Positions 17,041 through 25,708 are shown, counted from the first letter of the stretch. The stretch: 64,000 nucleotides of DNA from UJ101 sp965262705 (GCA_965262705.1 OZ253556.1:992001-1056000), one strand, 5' to 3'. Made by a program: numbers and translations. The notes: generated by a model not told the origin, from the sequence alone.

Positions 17041-17563
17041 AATAACAAGTTTTATGTTTTTAAATTGTTCTTTCGCTTCTTACTTAGGGATTGGTAATTC
17101 ACCAAATCCATATTGTGCAAATATAAAAAATATTTTTTTTAACAAAAATAATGTTAAATTTTTAAAATTCAAACTTTATCAGGAAGGAAAAGAAGATCAA
17201 AATAAGAATTTATTTTATGTAGATCTTATACAAAGTATTAAAACACCTTCCGAAGATGGCACCATTACTGTAAGTTTGATAGAAGGGCAAAAAAATACTT
17301 TTTTTATTCAATTTTTACCTTATGGAAAGTCTGCCGAAGGAGAAAATAAAGAAATAGGAAAGCCTTTGCGTTTTATCTATGAGGTTTATAAGGAGGATAA
17401 ACTATTTATTAAAAAAAACATAACTATTCAAGGAGAATACACAAAACCTAAAAGGACACCTTATAGAAATTGGTTATTAAAAACAACTAAATTTGATATA
17501 CAAGATAGAAAATATGTAGAAAAAGTGGATCAAGAAAATAGGGTGTTTGTTCTTAAGTTATGA
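17000..17563 (+). CDS. Hypothetical secreted protein, divergent from the C10 protease
   Basis: About 187 residues from ATG 17000 (MNKLNQILFNIFFIITSFMF), a convincing signal sequence with a possible lipobox FLNC. The mature region is basic and beta-rich with no recognised family. The frame extends back to 16841 but that part is antisense to the protease and has no initiation signal. Even from 17000 the first 41 bp overlap the protease signal-peptide codons on the other strand. In streptococci a protease inhibitor is encoded next to SpeB; a similar inhibitor role is possible but unproven. Confidence 0.5.
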   Translation: MNKLNQILFNIFFIITSFMFLNCSFASYLGIGNSPNPYCANIKNIFFNKNNVKFLKFKLYQEGKEDQNKNLFYVDLIQSIKTPSEDGTITVSLIEGQKNTFFIQFLPYGKSAEGENKEIGKPLRFIYEVYKEDKLFIKKNITIQGEYTKPKRTPYRNWLLKTTKFDIQDRKYVEKVDQENRVFVLKL

Positions 17564-17694
17564 CCCTTTATTTTTTATCTCTGCTTCAAAGAAAATAATT
17601 AATTACTGATTCAATTTGTATTAAATACCCTGCAATACTTAATGTTATCAGAGTATAAGCATACTATTATATTTGCGGCTTTTATTTATTTTTT

Positions 17695-18652
17695 CGAGTT
17701 ATACATTTAATCTCTGTTTAATTTGTGATTGATACCAAGGACTTGCCCGAACCATTCTTTCAATCGTTTTGTGAAATATTGTTTTCTTGCTTTGTGAGCG
17801 ATTAATTCTAAAGGCAAATTCATCAAAGTATCTTTCAATATGTTTTTTACTCACATGAGTGGGAATAGTCCTTAACCAAGATTTGACTTGTTGAATCACC
17901 ATATGTAATACGGAAAAGTTACGCCCTCGATTACTTGGTTTTTGTGTAAGGTCATAGTGCTCTTTTAACGGTTGATACCCCCTCCATTTATCCGTAAAAA
18001 CTTTTGCATTTGTACTGATATGTTCTTCAAATATGGTCGTTAAGGAGGTAGAGGAGTAATCCTCTATTGACTTTATGTAAACCCGTTTGAGTTTATGCTC
18101 AGGTGTTAATTCTACTGCGATTACCGCTTTTTTCTTTTTTGAATCATAGCTGCGCCCTTGCTTAGCCTCTTCTTTACCTCCTACTGTAAATTCATCCACA
18201 AGAACAATTTCTCTTAAAGTAAACTGCTTACTACTTGCCATAGACCTTCTGACTTTTTGCATAAAATACCAAGCTGTACCTTGTCTGAGGTCGTATCGTT
18301 TACCCATTTGAATACTTGAGATACCTTTAGTGCTCGTGCTCATTTCAAAAGCTATACAAAAAGCCTTGTGTAAGCCAAACTTTACCTTATGAAATAAGGT
18401 GTTCGCCGTAGCACTTTCAACATATTTACAGCGATAACATTCATAAGTATAGCCTGCTTTCATGCAACCTTTAGTGTATTTACATTTATTACAAACAAAA
18501 CCATCTTGCCATTTGACTTTTGCTAAATATGCCTTACAGGATTCATCATTGGGGAGTTCTTTTATAAAGTTCAGTATACTTTGACCCTCGATCTTTTTCA
18601 TAACACTTATATTATATAACAACTAAGGTACGCCTTTTAAATGTATAACTCG
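17695..18652. mobile_element. IS1595-family insertion sequence (958 bp)
   Basis: Flanked by perfect 14-bp terminal inverted repeats CGAGTTATACATTT (17695-17708 and 18639-18652) around a single transposase gene. A clean target duplication was not seen because both flanks are AT-rich and degenerate. It is the only IS in the window with intact ends and an open transposase frame. Confidence 0.85.
17699..18601 (-). CDS. IS1595-family transposase
   Basis: 300 residues from ATG 18601; the frame extends to a TTG at 18622 but MKKIEGQSILNFIKELPNDE is the natural N-terminus. A zinc-ribbon (CNKCKY...CYRCKY) is followed by the ISXO2-type DDE domain with EIVLVDEFTVGG, VFTDKWRGY and a C-terminal block KHIERYFDEFAFRINR. 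The gene fills nearly the whole element, its stop overlapping the terminal repeat. It appears intact. Confidence 0.92.
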   Translation of the reverse strand: MKKIEGQSILNFIKELPNDESCKAYLAKVKWQDGFVCNKCKYTKGCMKAGYTYECYRCKYVESATANTLFHKVKFGLHKAFCIAFEMSTSTKGISSIQMGKRYDLRQGTAWYFMQKVRRSMASSKQFTLREIVLVDEFTVGGKEEAKQGRSYDSKKKKAVIAVELTPEHKLKRVYIKSIEDYSSTSLTTIFEEHISTNAKVFTDKWRGYQPLKEHYDLTQKPSNRGRNFSVLHMVIQQVKSWLRTIPTHVSKKHIERYFDEFAFRINRSQSKKTIFHKTIERMVRASPWYQSQIKQRLNV

Positions 18653-18772
18653 ATTATTTTTATTTATCAAGTCTTTTTTATTTTGCCTCTATAAAACTCC
18701 TTTCTTTGATATTGTCAAGTATCCTTAAAATCCGCTACAGTTAGAATTAGAAAATAACTGTAAATTTATGAT

Positions 18773-18830
18773 ATGAAAAAAAGTAGATTAAGCGAATTAC
18801 AAATCGTTCGTTTTTTGCACTTATTTTCTA
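18773..18830 (+). pseudogene. IS3-family OrfA, short 5' remnant
   Basis: From ATG 18773 the sequence reads MKKSRLSELQIVRF, the characteristic N-terminus of IS3-family OrfA proteins, then loses similarity. It may belong with the IS3 debris further right. The rest of 18653-18928 shows nothing recognisable. Confidence 0.5.
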
Positions 18831-18928
18831 AAATGATGTCTTTGGCGAATAGTTCACACTTATATCAATAATTAAAATGTATATAATATGTTTTTTGTAT
18901 TTTTATCCAAAGAAATAAAAATTATATT

Positions 18929-19180
18929 ATGAGAAAGAATATTGATGTTAATGAACAATTACTAGTCAAACTTAAGTTATTGGCAGTTTTTGAAAAAATG
19001 AGTGTTAAGTCGCTTATGGAAAAAGCGATTTCCTTTTTTGTAGAGTATAAAGAAAAGGAACGATTCAATGCTTTATCTGATGAAGAAAAAGAAGATATAG
19101 GATTACTGCTTTTAATGCAAGAATCGAATAAGAAAGATACGGTGAGTAAACAAGAAATAACGAATGTTTTAGATGAATAA
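18929..19180 (+). CDS. Putative antitoxin, ribbon-helix-helix type
   Basis: 83 residues, charged. The N-terminus KNIDVNEQLLVKLKLLAVFEK and SVKSLMEKAI fits a ribbon-helix-helix DNA-binding domain; the acidic C-terminus would wrap the toxin. Its stop overlaps the start of the next gene by one base (TAATG), the usual coupling of a type II antitoxin with its toxin. It would repress the operon and neutralise the RelE/ParE-like products that follow. Confidence 0.7.
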   Translation: MRKNIDVNEQLLVKLKLLAVFEKMSVKSLMEKAISFFVEYKEKERFNALSDEEKEDIGLLLLMQESNKKDTVSKQEITNVLDE

Positions 19181-19449
19181 TGAAAGTAATTTATTTAAAA
19201 AGTTTTTTGAACGATATTAAAAAAGTTAAAGATAAAAAAATCAAGAGTAAAGTTAAGTTGATATTAGAACGACTTGAAAACGTGCAAACGTTGGAAGACT
19301 TACCGAATGTTAAAAAGCTAAAAGTTTATCCTACAGCATTTAGAATTAGAGTTGGAAATTACAGAATGGGAGTATATAAGGAATCTGAGTCTATAGAAAT
19401 TGTTAGATTTTTAAAACGAAACGATATATATAAGGTATTTCCAAAATGA
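19180..19449 (+). CDS. RelE/ParE-superfamily toxin
   Basis: 89 residues. The pattern of basic helix (SFLNDIKKVKDKKIKSKVK), the KKLKVYPTAFRIRVGNYRMG beta-hairpin and the final FLKRNDIYKVFPK strand is typical of RelE/HigB-type mRNA interferases; the R-I-R-x-G-x-Y-R core is present. Translationally coupled to the upstream antitoxin. It most likely cleaves mRNA when freed. Confidence 0.8.
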   Translation: MKVIYLKSFLNDIKKVKDKKIKSKVKLILERLENVQTLEDLPNVKKLKVYPTAFRIRVGNYRMGVYKESESIEIVRFLKRNDIYKVFPK

Positions 19450-19463
19450 CTTAGAGGATAATT

Positions 19464-19742
19464 ATGAGAGAAATTTGGACCGCAGAAGCGAAAAATACTT
19501 TTTATGATAACATACAGTACTTAAAGAAACAATGGTCTGTAAATGAAGTAAATACTTTTGTCAAAAAATCTTTCAAAATCATAGATATAATTAAAACGAA
19601 TCCAGAAATCGGTCAGTATGATGAAAGATGGGGATGTCGTAAATTTTTAGTTACTTCGCAAGTATACTTGTTTTACAAAGTAGGGAAAAAGAACCTTATC
19701 TTAATTACATTTTGGAATAATTACCAAAAGCCCATTGATTAA
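19464..19742 (+). CDS. Second RelE/ParE-family toxin-like protein
   Basis: 92 residues. Opens REIWTAEAKNTFYDNIQYLKK, the W-x3-A helix typical of ParE, and continues to RKFLVTSQVYLFYKVGKKN, the beta core. An AGAGGA Shine-Dalgarno-like sequence lies 8 bp before the ATG, unusual in this window. It follows the first toxin by 14 bp with no antitoxin of its own, unless the convergent HTH gene or the ribbon-helix-helix protein serves both. Confidence 0.75.
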   Translation: MREIWTAEAKNTFYDNIQYLKKQWSVNEVNTFVKKSFKIIDIIKTNPEIGQYDERWGCRKFLVTSQVYLFYKVGKKNLILITFWNNYQKPID

Positions 19743-20044
19743 ATAATTTTTTTCACTTTTTCTAAAACTTCACTTCTATCATATGTATGTCCTGTTTTAT
19801 AGTCCTCACAACCCCTTTTAATACTTTGTTTTAATTCATGCAAGTAATCATTCTCTGGTTTTACTAAGCGAATAATTTTTAAAGTCTCGTCCGGGGTAAA
19901 TGACATAGATTTTAACTTTCGATAAAAAGTAGGTGAAGGAATACCGGTTTTCTTTATAATAAAACTTTTTTTATACGGGGACTTTTCTATCAATTCCCCT
20001 AATTTATTTAATATATTTTTATATTCAATAACCTGCTTTATCAT
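19739..20044 (-). CDS. Small DNA-binding-like protein
   Basis: 101 residues. SFIIKKTGIPSPTFYRKLKS resembles a helix-turn-helix, as in small Cro/AlpA-like regulators of mobile elements. It is convergent with the second toxin gene and their ends overlap by 4 bp. It might regulate the toxin operon or the plasmid remnant, but no family was firmly recognised. Confidence 0.55.
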   Translation of the reverse strand: MIKQVIEYKNILNKLGELIEKSPYKKSFIIKKTGIPSPTFYRKLKSMSFTPDETLKIIRLVKPENDYLHELKQSIKRGCEDYKTGHTYDRSEVLEKVKKII

Positions 20045-20085
20045 CTAATGGATATTTTAAGAACAAATATAATAATATATATTTT

Positions 20086-20133
20086 GAGACCATTGCAAAA
20101 AGTAATCTATCAGTTGCAAGTCGGTGTAAGCTA
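20086..20133. mobile_element. MITE end fragment
   Basis: GAGACCATTGCAAAAAGTAA and the nested CAGTTGCAAGTCGGTGTAAGC motif, then cut by the IS3 ends at 20134. The other end is missing. Confidence 0.55.
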
Positions 20134-20180
20134 TGTAAGCCCCCCTAAATTAGAAAGTAGCTAATTTAGGGGGGCTTACA
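20134..20180. repeat. IS3-element ends joined back to back (47-bp palindrome)
   Basis: TGTAAGCCCCCCTAAATTAG at one side and its exact reverse complement at the other, separated by 7 bp. The arm matches the outer end of both IS3 fragments in the window (25243-25262 and 53786-53804). Best read as an IS3 element that lost its whole interior; a minor alternative is a terminator. Confidence 0.7.
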
Positions 20181-20299
20181 AATATATATTCTTTAATATT
20201 AATAAAAATCTTGCACTTTTTACCTTGAATCCTTTAGCCTTAAGCCCTCAAAAGAAGGCTTAGCCAAAAGATAATTTTTTTGAAATCTTTAACCTCTTA

Positions 20300-20475
20300 T
20301 TCTTTACGAAAGACATAAGTATTGCCTTCGGAGTTTTTAAATTCTAGTTGAAGTTTTTCACCTTTCTGGGAAGTTTTTACTTCAATCTATTGATAACTAT
20401 CACTTTTGTTTACTTGTCCCAGTTTATTTCCATCGTCTTCACAAGCCAATTTACCTTCACAGTCGATTTTGAAAA
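20300..20475 (-). pseudogene. Small gene remnant, unidentified
   Basis: On the minus strand a frame reads FKIDCEGKLACEDDGNKLG, a stop after SDSYQ, then IEVKTSQKGEKLQLEFKNSE and GNTYVFRKE before a final stop. This looks like the end of a small secreted or lipoprotein-like gene with one in-frame stop. No family recognised. Confidence 0.45.
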
Positions 20476-20479
20476 TAAA

Positions 20480-20512
20480 AGGCGGTTTAATTCCTATAAA
20501 CCGCTTTTTTAA
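20480..20512. terminator. Bidirectional intrinsic terminator
   Basis: Stem GCGGTTTA/TAAACCGC with a 7-bp loop; T-rich sequence follows on both strands (CTTTTTTAATT on plus, CCTTTTATTTTC on minus). It lies at the stop codon of vapD (20509) and would end that transcript. Confidence 0.75.
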
Positions 20513-20793
20513 TTAATAGCTTTGCTTAAATCGTTGTTTTCTTCGATTCTAAGCATTCTAACATCCTTAACACAGGTAGCAAACCAAGGATACTTTTTAG
20601 CTAATTTTTGGACTGTTATAACACAAGAAACAGCATCAATTACATCGGTTCCAAAATAAAAACTTCCTTGTTTCCAAGTAAATCCGTTTTGAAGCATAAA
20701 ATCTTTTATGAGTTTATAACTATTGTGATAGGTAGTTCCCTCATAGTTTTCATCTAAACAATTTGTGTCTAAATCAAATAATATAGCGTACAT
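20509..20793 (-). CDS. vapD: VapD-family endoribonuclease
   Basis: 94 residues from ATG 20793. MYAILFDLDTNCL, the GFTWKQGSFYFG strand and the C-terminal KKYPWFATCVKDVRMLRIEE are typical of virulence-associated protein D, a Cas2-like ferredoxin-fold ribonuclease often on plasmids. The frame extends to an ATG at 20874, but a promoter box (TACCTTTG, about 20803-20812) lies in that extension, so the shorter start is chosen. No separate VapX antitoxin was recognised. It neighbours toxin-antitoxin genes and a plasmid initiator. Confidence 0.88.
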   Translation of the reverse strand: MYAILFDLDTNCLDENYEGTTYHNSYKLIKDFMLQNGFTWKQGSFYFGTDVIDAVSCVITVQKLAKKYPWFATCVKDVRMLRIEENNDLSKAIN

Positions 20794-20802
20794 AACTCTT
20801 TT

Positions 20803-20813
20803 TTTACAAAGGT
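20803..20813 (-). promoter_or_regulatory. Candidate -7 promoter box of vapD
   Basis: On the minus strand ATACCTTTGT fits TAnnTTTG and lies about 14 bp upstream of the ATG at 20793. It supports the short VapD reading. Confidence 0.45.
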
Positions 20814-20922
20814 ATAAAACTTTTTTCAGGATGCTTTTATGGATTGTAGGAGCAGGAATATCTTTTATCGCCATTTTAATAACTTTCTTTCAGCTTTTAA
20901 AGTAATCTCTTCTCTCAACCTC

Positions 20923-21432
20923 TCAAAGTATATCTATTGCCCTTCTCACCACTAAGTAGTTGTTTTTATCTCGATATTGTAAAAACCGCTTACCATGACC
21001 ATTATTATCCTGCAGAGCTTTTACTTTCTTAAAGGTAGTTCTAAGCGCATTCTCGCTATTGATCATAGTAATTTGATCTCTTTCAATGGTATAGGTTCCC
21101 TGTTCAATAAATGGGGCAGTTTTAACGCCTTTTTCTCGAATATCATACCGAAGACCATTAGGAATAAACCCTAAAATATCATCTTTTTTGTCTTCGGGGT
21201 ATTGCGAGAGAATATCGGTAGATTTATTTCCGTCTCTGTTATAATCCTCAGGCGTATCTGCTGTAATGCTTTCATATTGCCAATTGTCATTAAGGAATGA
21301 GGGATCTAAGTTTTGTTCTATCCGTACTTCTGGGTCGGGTTCATTATTATCATCGCCTGAGCAGGCATTTCCTAAACTTAAAATGGCTATTATCGCTGCT
21401 ATACGTGCCATTTTTTTCATCATTTTTTTCAT
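20923..21432 (-). CDS. Putative lipoprotein with lipocalin-like traits
   Basis: 169 residues. Signal peptide MKKMMKKMARIAAIIAILSL ends in a lipobox GNAC, then SGDDNNEPDPE, a typical Bacteroidota lipoprotein spacer. The mature part has a strand pattern (NDNWQYESITADT, GTYTIERDQITMI) like the small lipocalin-like lipoproteins of this phylum. Role unknown. It sits among plasmid-type genes, read in the same direction as vapD and rep. Confidence 0.7.
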   Translation of the reverse strand: MKKMMKKMARIAAIIAILSLGNACSGDDNNEPDPEVRIEQNLDPSFLNDNWQYESITADTPEDYNRDGNKSTDILSQYPEDKKDDILGFIPNGLRYDIREKGVKTAPFIEQGTYTIERDQITMINSENALRTTFKKVKALQDNNGHGKRFLQYRDKNNYLVVRRAIDIL

Positions 21433-21456
21433 TTGTATTGATTTTTAAATTATTAT

Positions 21457-21852
21457 TTATTGATTATCATTTTTATCATCGGTAAAGACCCCGCTGTATA
21501 CTTTTTGTTTATTACGGTTATTATCCTTTATAAATAAATCAAAGCTCATTCCATCGAATTTCTTTCGATGTGCTGACTGTCGTTGGTGCCAAAAGAACTC
21601 TTTAAACCCATCTTTTTCTGACATCTCTTTCCAATTTTTTGTAAAATCATCAGCAATCTTTCCACTTTTTTCATAAAATTTTATATTGATTTGTTTGATT
21701 TCTACGCCCGGTTCTATGATCTCATCAAATTGTATTAAATAATGATGGTGGAATTGATTCGGCTCAAAAGTACCTCTAGTTCGATGATCCTTATAATACC
21801 ACGTCCTTACCGTTTCTTTTTTTACAGTCGGTTTTTGATAAATTTTAAACAT
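21457..21852 (-). CDS. Hypothetical protein
   Basis: About 131 residues from ATG 21852 (MFKIYQKPTVKKETVRTWYY). The frame reaches 21906, but a TAATTTTG promoter-like box lies in that extension, supporting the shorter form. The product is hydrophilic, rich in His, Lys and aromatic residues (FEPNQFHHHYLIQFDE), with no signal peptide and no recognised family. It lies between the lipoprotein and the plasmid initiator on the same strand. Confidence 0.55.
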   Translation of the reverse strand: MFKIYQKPTVKKETVRTWYYKDHRTRGTFEPNQFHHHYLIQFDEIIEPGVEIKQINIKFYEKSGKIADDFTKNWKEMSEKDGFKEFFWHQRQSAHRKKFDGMSFDLFIKDNNRNKQKVYSGVFTDDKNDNQ

Positions 21853-21951
21853 TAGGTTTTGCGTTTTTTTCTGTTTGGTATAAAGATGCAAAATTACATA
21901 AAACAAAAAAATTAAAGTTAAATTAACCTAATATAAAGTGAATAAATTTTT

Positions 21952-23203
21952 TTAGAGTGCAGTAGTCTGTTTCATTTTAAATAGCTGTGTATAAACATAT
22001 TCGGCTACATTTTGTATCGGATTGATCATGCCTTTATCCCATTCGTATTTTTTTAATACGCCCCTTTGATGAAAAACAAGTTTTTCCTTTAGTTTTTCTC
22101 TGATCTCTGATAAGTCATACTGAATAATAACGGCATAGGCTTGTTCAGGGGAGAGTTGACATTTTTCCCTCAGCCGGTCAAATATTCTTTTGTTCTCCCC
22201 GGCAAACTCCTCCCATGGGGTTACCGACAGTTTAAATGATAGGGCGGTTCCCTTTCGGAAAATATTGCTCAGCACTTTTTTATGGACCGAGATTTCGGAA
22301 AAAAGGGATTGTAAAGGTTCAATTTGTTCTCTGGATTGAATGCGTGTGTTTTCAAGGCTTAGCGTTAGATGGTCTTTCATAGGGTCATAATAATATAACA
22401 GTTGGTTGAGTTTTTGGCTTTCAAAAAGGGCTTTAATAGCGGGCTGTTGTTTGTTGAAATGTTCTTCCATTTTTTTAGAGATGTATTTTGAAAGTTCCTT
22501 GACCCGCTTTTTTTCAAAAACCTGAAAAATCACAAAGCCTACTCGCCTACCTACTCGCTCAATATCAAACGAAAAAATGTAATTCGTATTCCTGTTTAGT
22601 TGATCGATGCTTTTGGTTAATATATTTCTTTTGAAAAAATCCCAATCATCGTATGAAGATTTTTTATTGAGATTTAATTTTTCTTTTAAACTTTCTAAAG
22701 GGTATTTTCTTTTGGGATTGGTATATTCTTCTGCGCGTAAGATTTCATATAATTTTGAAGCGTGTACACTTTTTAAATACAAGTACTCTTTAAAATAACT
22801 TTTATAATAGCCGATGCCGTTCTCTTTTAATTTTAGAAGCAATTCCGCAATGTCCTGATTAAACTTGAAACTAAAAGTATTATACGCCTCATTAAATTCA
22901 ATTTTGGAATACCAAGGATAATTTACATACCGCTCTTGCCCATACTCATTAAATCTCCTTAAAATAATAGCATTTTCTTTAATTTCCTCAAGGGTACTCA
23001 TCAGCTGTCTTTTTGCATTTTTTTTGTCTTTTATACCATGCCTAAAAATATTCTTAAATAAAAAATCTAAGTTGTATTGATGCTCTTTTATGAACTTTCC
23101 GTTTTCTTTCTCTTCAAAAGAAATCTCGGAAATTAAAAACCAGAGTAGTTTTTGTTTATTAATTGAGACACTATAACGAGCTTTTGCAATATCATTACTA
23201 ATA
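21952..23203 (-). pseudogene. Rep_3-family plasmid replication initiator, 5' end removed by IS
   Basis: The frame is open from the IS boundary at 23203 through to the stop at 21952. Before the ATG at 23001 it already encodes Rep_3-type sequence (ISNDIAKARYSVSINKQKLL, then WFLISEISFEE), so 23001 is not the real start. Inside are HASKLYEILRAEEYT near residue 80 of the visible ORF and RVGRRVGFVIFQVFEKKR near 150, both initiator winged-helix hallmarks. The protein would bind iterons and start plasmid replication. The missing N-terminus makes it almost surely non-functional. It is the strongest evidence that this segment came from a plasmid. Confidence 0.8.
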
Positions 23204-24535
23204 AAGACCGTTGCAAAAAGGTTAAATTCGGGTTTTAATCTTTCTTTTTTAGTTTTTTTATTTTACCTACTGACTTATTGATAGGTTTTTCACTGTTTTT
23301 TCATAGATTTATTCACTATCAATACTCCTTTATCCTCTTGTTTTCCTCTATTTTTAACGATTAGACACCAGTAGCCCTGGACTCCGATATAAATTATAAC
23401 CTATCGCCTCCATCAGGTTTTGCGTATGCATCTTTGCTATCCCGCTATATCTTGCCACCCCGCCTGAAAACCATCGCTTTATGCTTCCGAATGTCCGTTC
23501 TATACTTCGATAAACTCAGTAACCTTTTTAAAGCTTGTTTCCCCTACTCGTTTATTGAACTTCTTCTCAAAATCCGTTAATGGCTTTCCCCTTTTCGCTT
23601 TCTTCAGTAGATGATGCTTTCGCTTTTTCCTCTTTAATAAACTCGCATTTCTCTCTGATTCATCGCCCTTATAACCCCTTTTAAGGGAATCCCCCTCCGG
23701 TAAGTCTGCAGCCTGCAAAACCTCCTGCAAATTGCTCCCCTCGTTTACACTTGCTTTCGTGCTTACTACCCCAAGTACCAACCCTTCTTCATCGGGAACA
23801 TAATGCTTTTTATACCCATACTAATCCTTACCTCGCTTTTTTAACCAAGCCCCTTGTTTATCTACACTAGCCTTATTATCTTTTTTTACACACGCCTCTT
23901 TTTGCTCTCCGCTCTCCGCTGTAACCTTATCATTCACCTTGCCTTTCGGTTTTAAGGGCGTCTCTATTACACTAGCCTCTACTATCGCTCCTTTTTTGAT
24001 GATGATTGGATGATGTTCTAATGGACCGTTGATCTCCTTAAATAGACGCTCGTAGGCATTCGCCCGCGTCATCAATGTTCTAAATCTACTCAAAGTACTA
24101 GAGTCAGGGGAGACTTGGTCGATATGCAATCCACAAAAATAACTGAACGAAAGACTGTCATTTATCCTATCTTCCACTTCATAATCGCTTAATCCATACC
24201 CGGTTTGTAATAAACACATCTTGAATAGTACTTCGACAAATGGTTACTGAGCCTAGTCGAAGTACTCAGCAACCTAAATAACCCATCATCACTCGGACTG
24301 CCTGTAGCACTTTTACCCTTATTATAATGACCGTCTATTATTTTCCTTATTTTTTCCCAGTCTAACAAACGGTTTAACTGAGTGAAAAAAGACTTTTTTA
24401 TCTTTCTTGTGCGTAAATCACAAATACTATTGGCTAAAGTAGGATGATGATATATTTTCATGCCATAAATATACTATCTTTTTTAGATAAAATAACAGTT
24501 TAGTACCACTTCTTTTATTACCTTGCAACGGTCTT
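23204..24535. mobile_element. IS5-family insertion sequence, transposase broken
   Basis: About 1.33 kb with inverted ends AAGACCGTTGCAA at 23204 and near 24535. It carries one transposase gene on the minus strand, now interrupted. It interrupts the rep gene at 23203. Its ends resemble those of the MITE family found across the window. Confidence 0.8.
23400..24461 (-). pseudogene. IS5-family transposase, interrupted
   Basis: Starts at ATG 24461 (MKIYHHPTLANSICDLRTRK). Similarity resumes through LLQTGYGLSDYEVEDRI, SPDSSTLSRFRTLM and GAIVEASVIETP (first catalytic Asp replaced by Glu in VEAS) to RGYKGDESERNASL. At 24222-24275 a palindromic REP-like insert (GTACTTCGAC...GTCGAAGTAC) breaks the frame, and a stop after KKRGKD (23821) plus a further REP-like stretch near 23505-23525 break it again. 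Three open fragments remain. Not functional as it stands. Confidence 0.8.
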
Positions 24536-24536
24536 A

Positions 24537-24703
24537 ATTTATATAGGGGTCCGGGGCTACTTGCGTCTAATCGTTAAAAATAGAGGAAAACAAGAGGATA
24601 AAGGAGTATTGATAGTCAATAAATCCATGAAAAAACATTGAAAAACCTATCAAGAAGTGACTAGGTAAAATCAAAAACCGAATTTAACCTTTTTGCAACG
24701 GTC
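24537..24703. mobile_element. IS5-family element, end fragment in inverse orientation
   Basis: About 165 bp matching, as reverse complement, the 23206-23390 end of the neighbouring IS: GGGCTACTTGCGTCTAATCG, GATAAAGGAGTATTGATAGT, and the outer end CTTTTTGCAACGGTCTTA. It abuts the full-length IS directly. Confidence 0.65.
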
Positions 24704-25262
24704 TTATATTGTGTGGAGTATTGCTTTTATGCAGGATAGTTTCTTACAGGGTAAAAGTTTTAGGACACTTAATATCATAGACGATTTTAATCGAGAAGGT
24801 CTTTGGATTACTGTCGATGTATCCATTGCCAGCACAAGAGTAACTTGAGAACTCAATAAACTCATTGAATACAGGGATAAGCCAGAGCGGATACGAGTAG
24901 ATAATGGACTTGAGTTTACTAGTATTCACTTCCAAGATTGATTGGTGTGAACAAAATGATATTAAAATATGTTATATCTAGCCGGGGAAACCGGTTCAAA
25001 ATAGTTTTATAGAACGATTTAATCGAAGCTATAGAGAAGAAATACGCAATGCCTATCAATTCTCTTGCTTAGAGCAAGTAAAAATATTGACCGAACAATG
25101 GATAGAACATGACAACAATAAAAGACCTCATGAGGCACTAGGGGATCTGACACTTGTAGAATTTTTAGCCAAATATGGAAAAGCTAGCTTTTCCATATTT
25201 GAAAACATAAAAAATAATGAAATTTGTATAAATTAGAACGTAGCTAATTTAGGGGGCTTACA
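24704..25262 (+). pseudogene. IS3-family OrfB, decayed
   Basis: Reads IVWSIAFMQDSFLQGKSFRT and LNIIDDFNREGLWITVDVSI, then carries in-frame stops after RVT and IHFQD, and continues to IERFNRSYREEIR and a C-terminal end near 25165. The IS right end GCTAATTTAGGGGGCTTACA closes at 25262. The first DDE aspartate (normally WSxDFM) is Ala, as in the copy near 54 kb. The 5' third is missing. Confidence 0.75.
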
Positions 25263-25264
25263 AT

Positions 25265-25597
25265 AATATATTATCCTGTTTAGGATATGAATTTGAATAT
25301 TTTAGTAAAGAACAATTTTATCGTATTGCTCCCAAGTTAAAAGAGTATGAATTTATTCTACAGTTAGTTTTAAAGGATGGAATAGTTAAGCCTATTATCA
25401 ATATTAAGAAGGGCAATAATTACTATTTTCCTGATGGTCGATTTGATTTTATTCCTAAAAAAATGGGTGTTGAGTTTGATCGAAAAAAGTATAACCTGCC
25501 AAAGGACACTTCTGAGAGGGAATTAGAAGAGATATTAAAGGAACTTTTTTTAATTTACGGGGATATTAGGAAAGAATTAATTAAACCCCAATCTTGA
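25265..25597 (+). pseudogene. C-terminal gene fragment, unidentified
   Basis: 110 codons open from the IS3 end to a TGA at 25597 with no start codon: ILSCLGYEFEYFSKEQFYR, then LKEYEFILQLVLKDGIVKPI, GNNYYFPDGRFDFIPKK, and a charged tail. Coding character is good but no family was recognised. Its 5' part was lost to the IS3 insertion. Confidence 0.5.
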
Positions 25598-25670
25598 TAG
25601 CTTTGACTTGTGCTGACTTTAGATCTGTTGATTTGCATTTTTTTGCTAAAGTGCTTTTTGCAACGGTCTC
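25598..25670. mobile_element. MITE end fragment
   Basis: Carries TTGCATTTTTTTGCTAAAGT and GCTTTTTGCAACGGTCTC at its right end plus a nested TTGTGCTGACTTTAG motif at the left. The opposite terminus is absent. Confidence 0.6.
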
Positions 25671-25708
25671 AAGTAATAAAAACAGCTAAACACTAGTTGT
25701 TTTATTAA

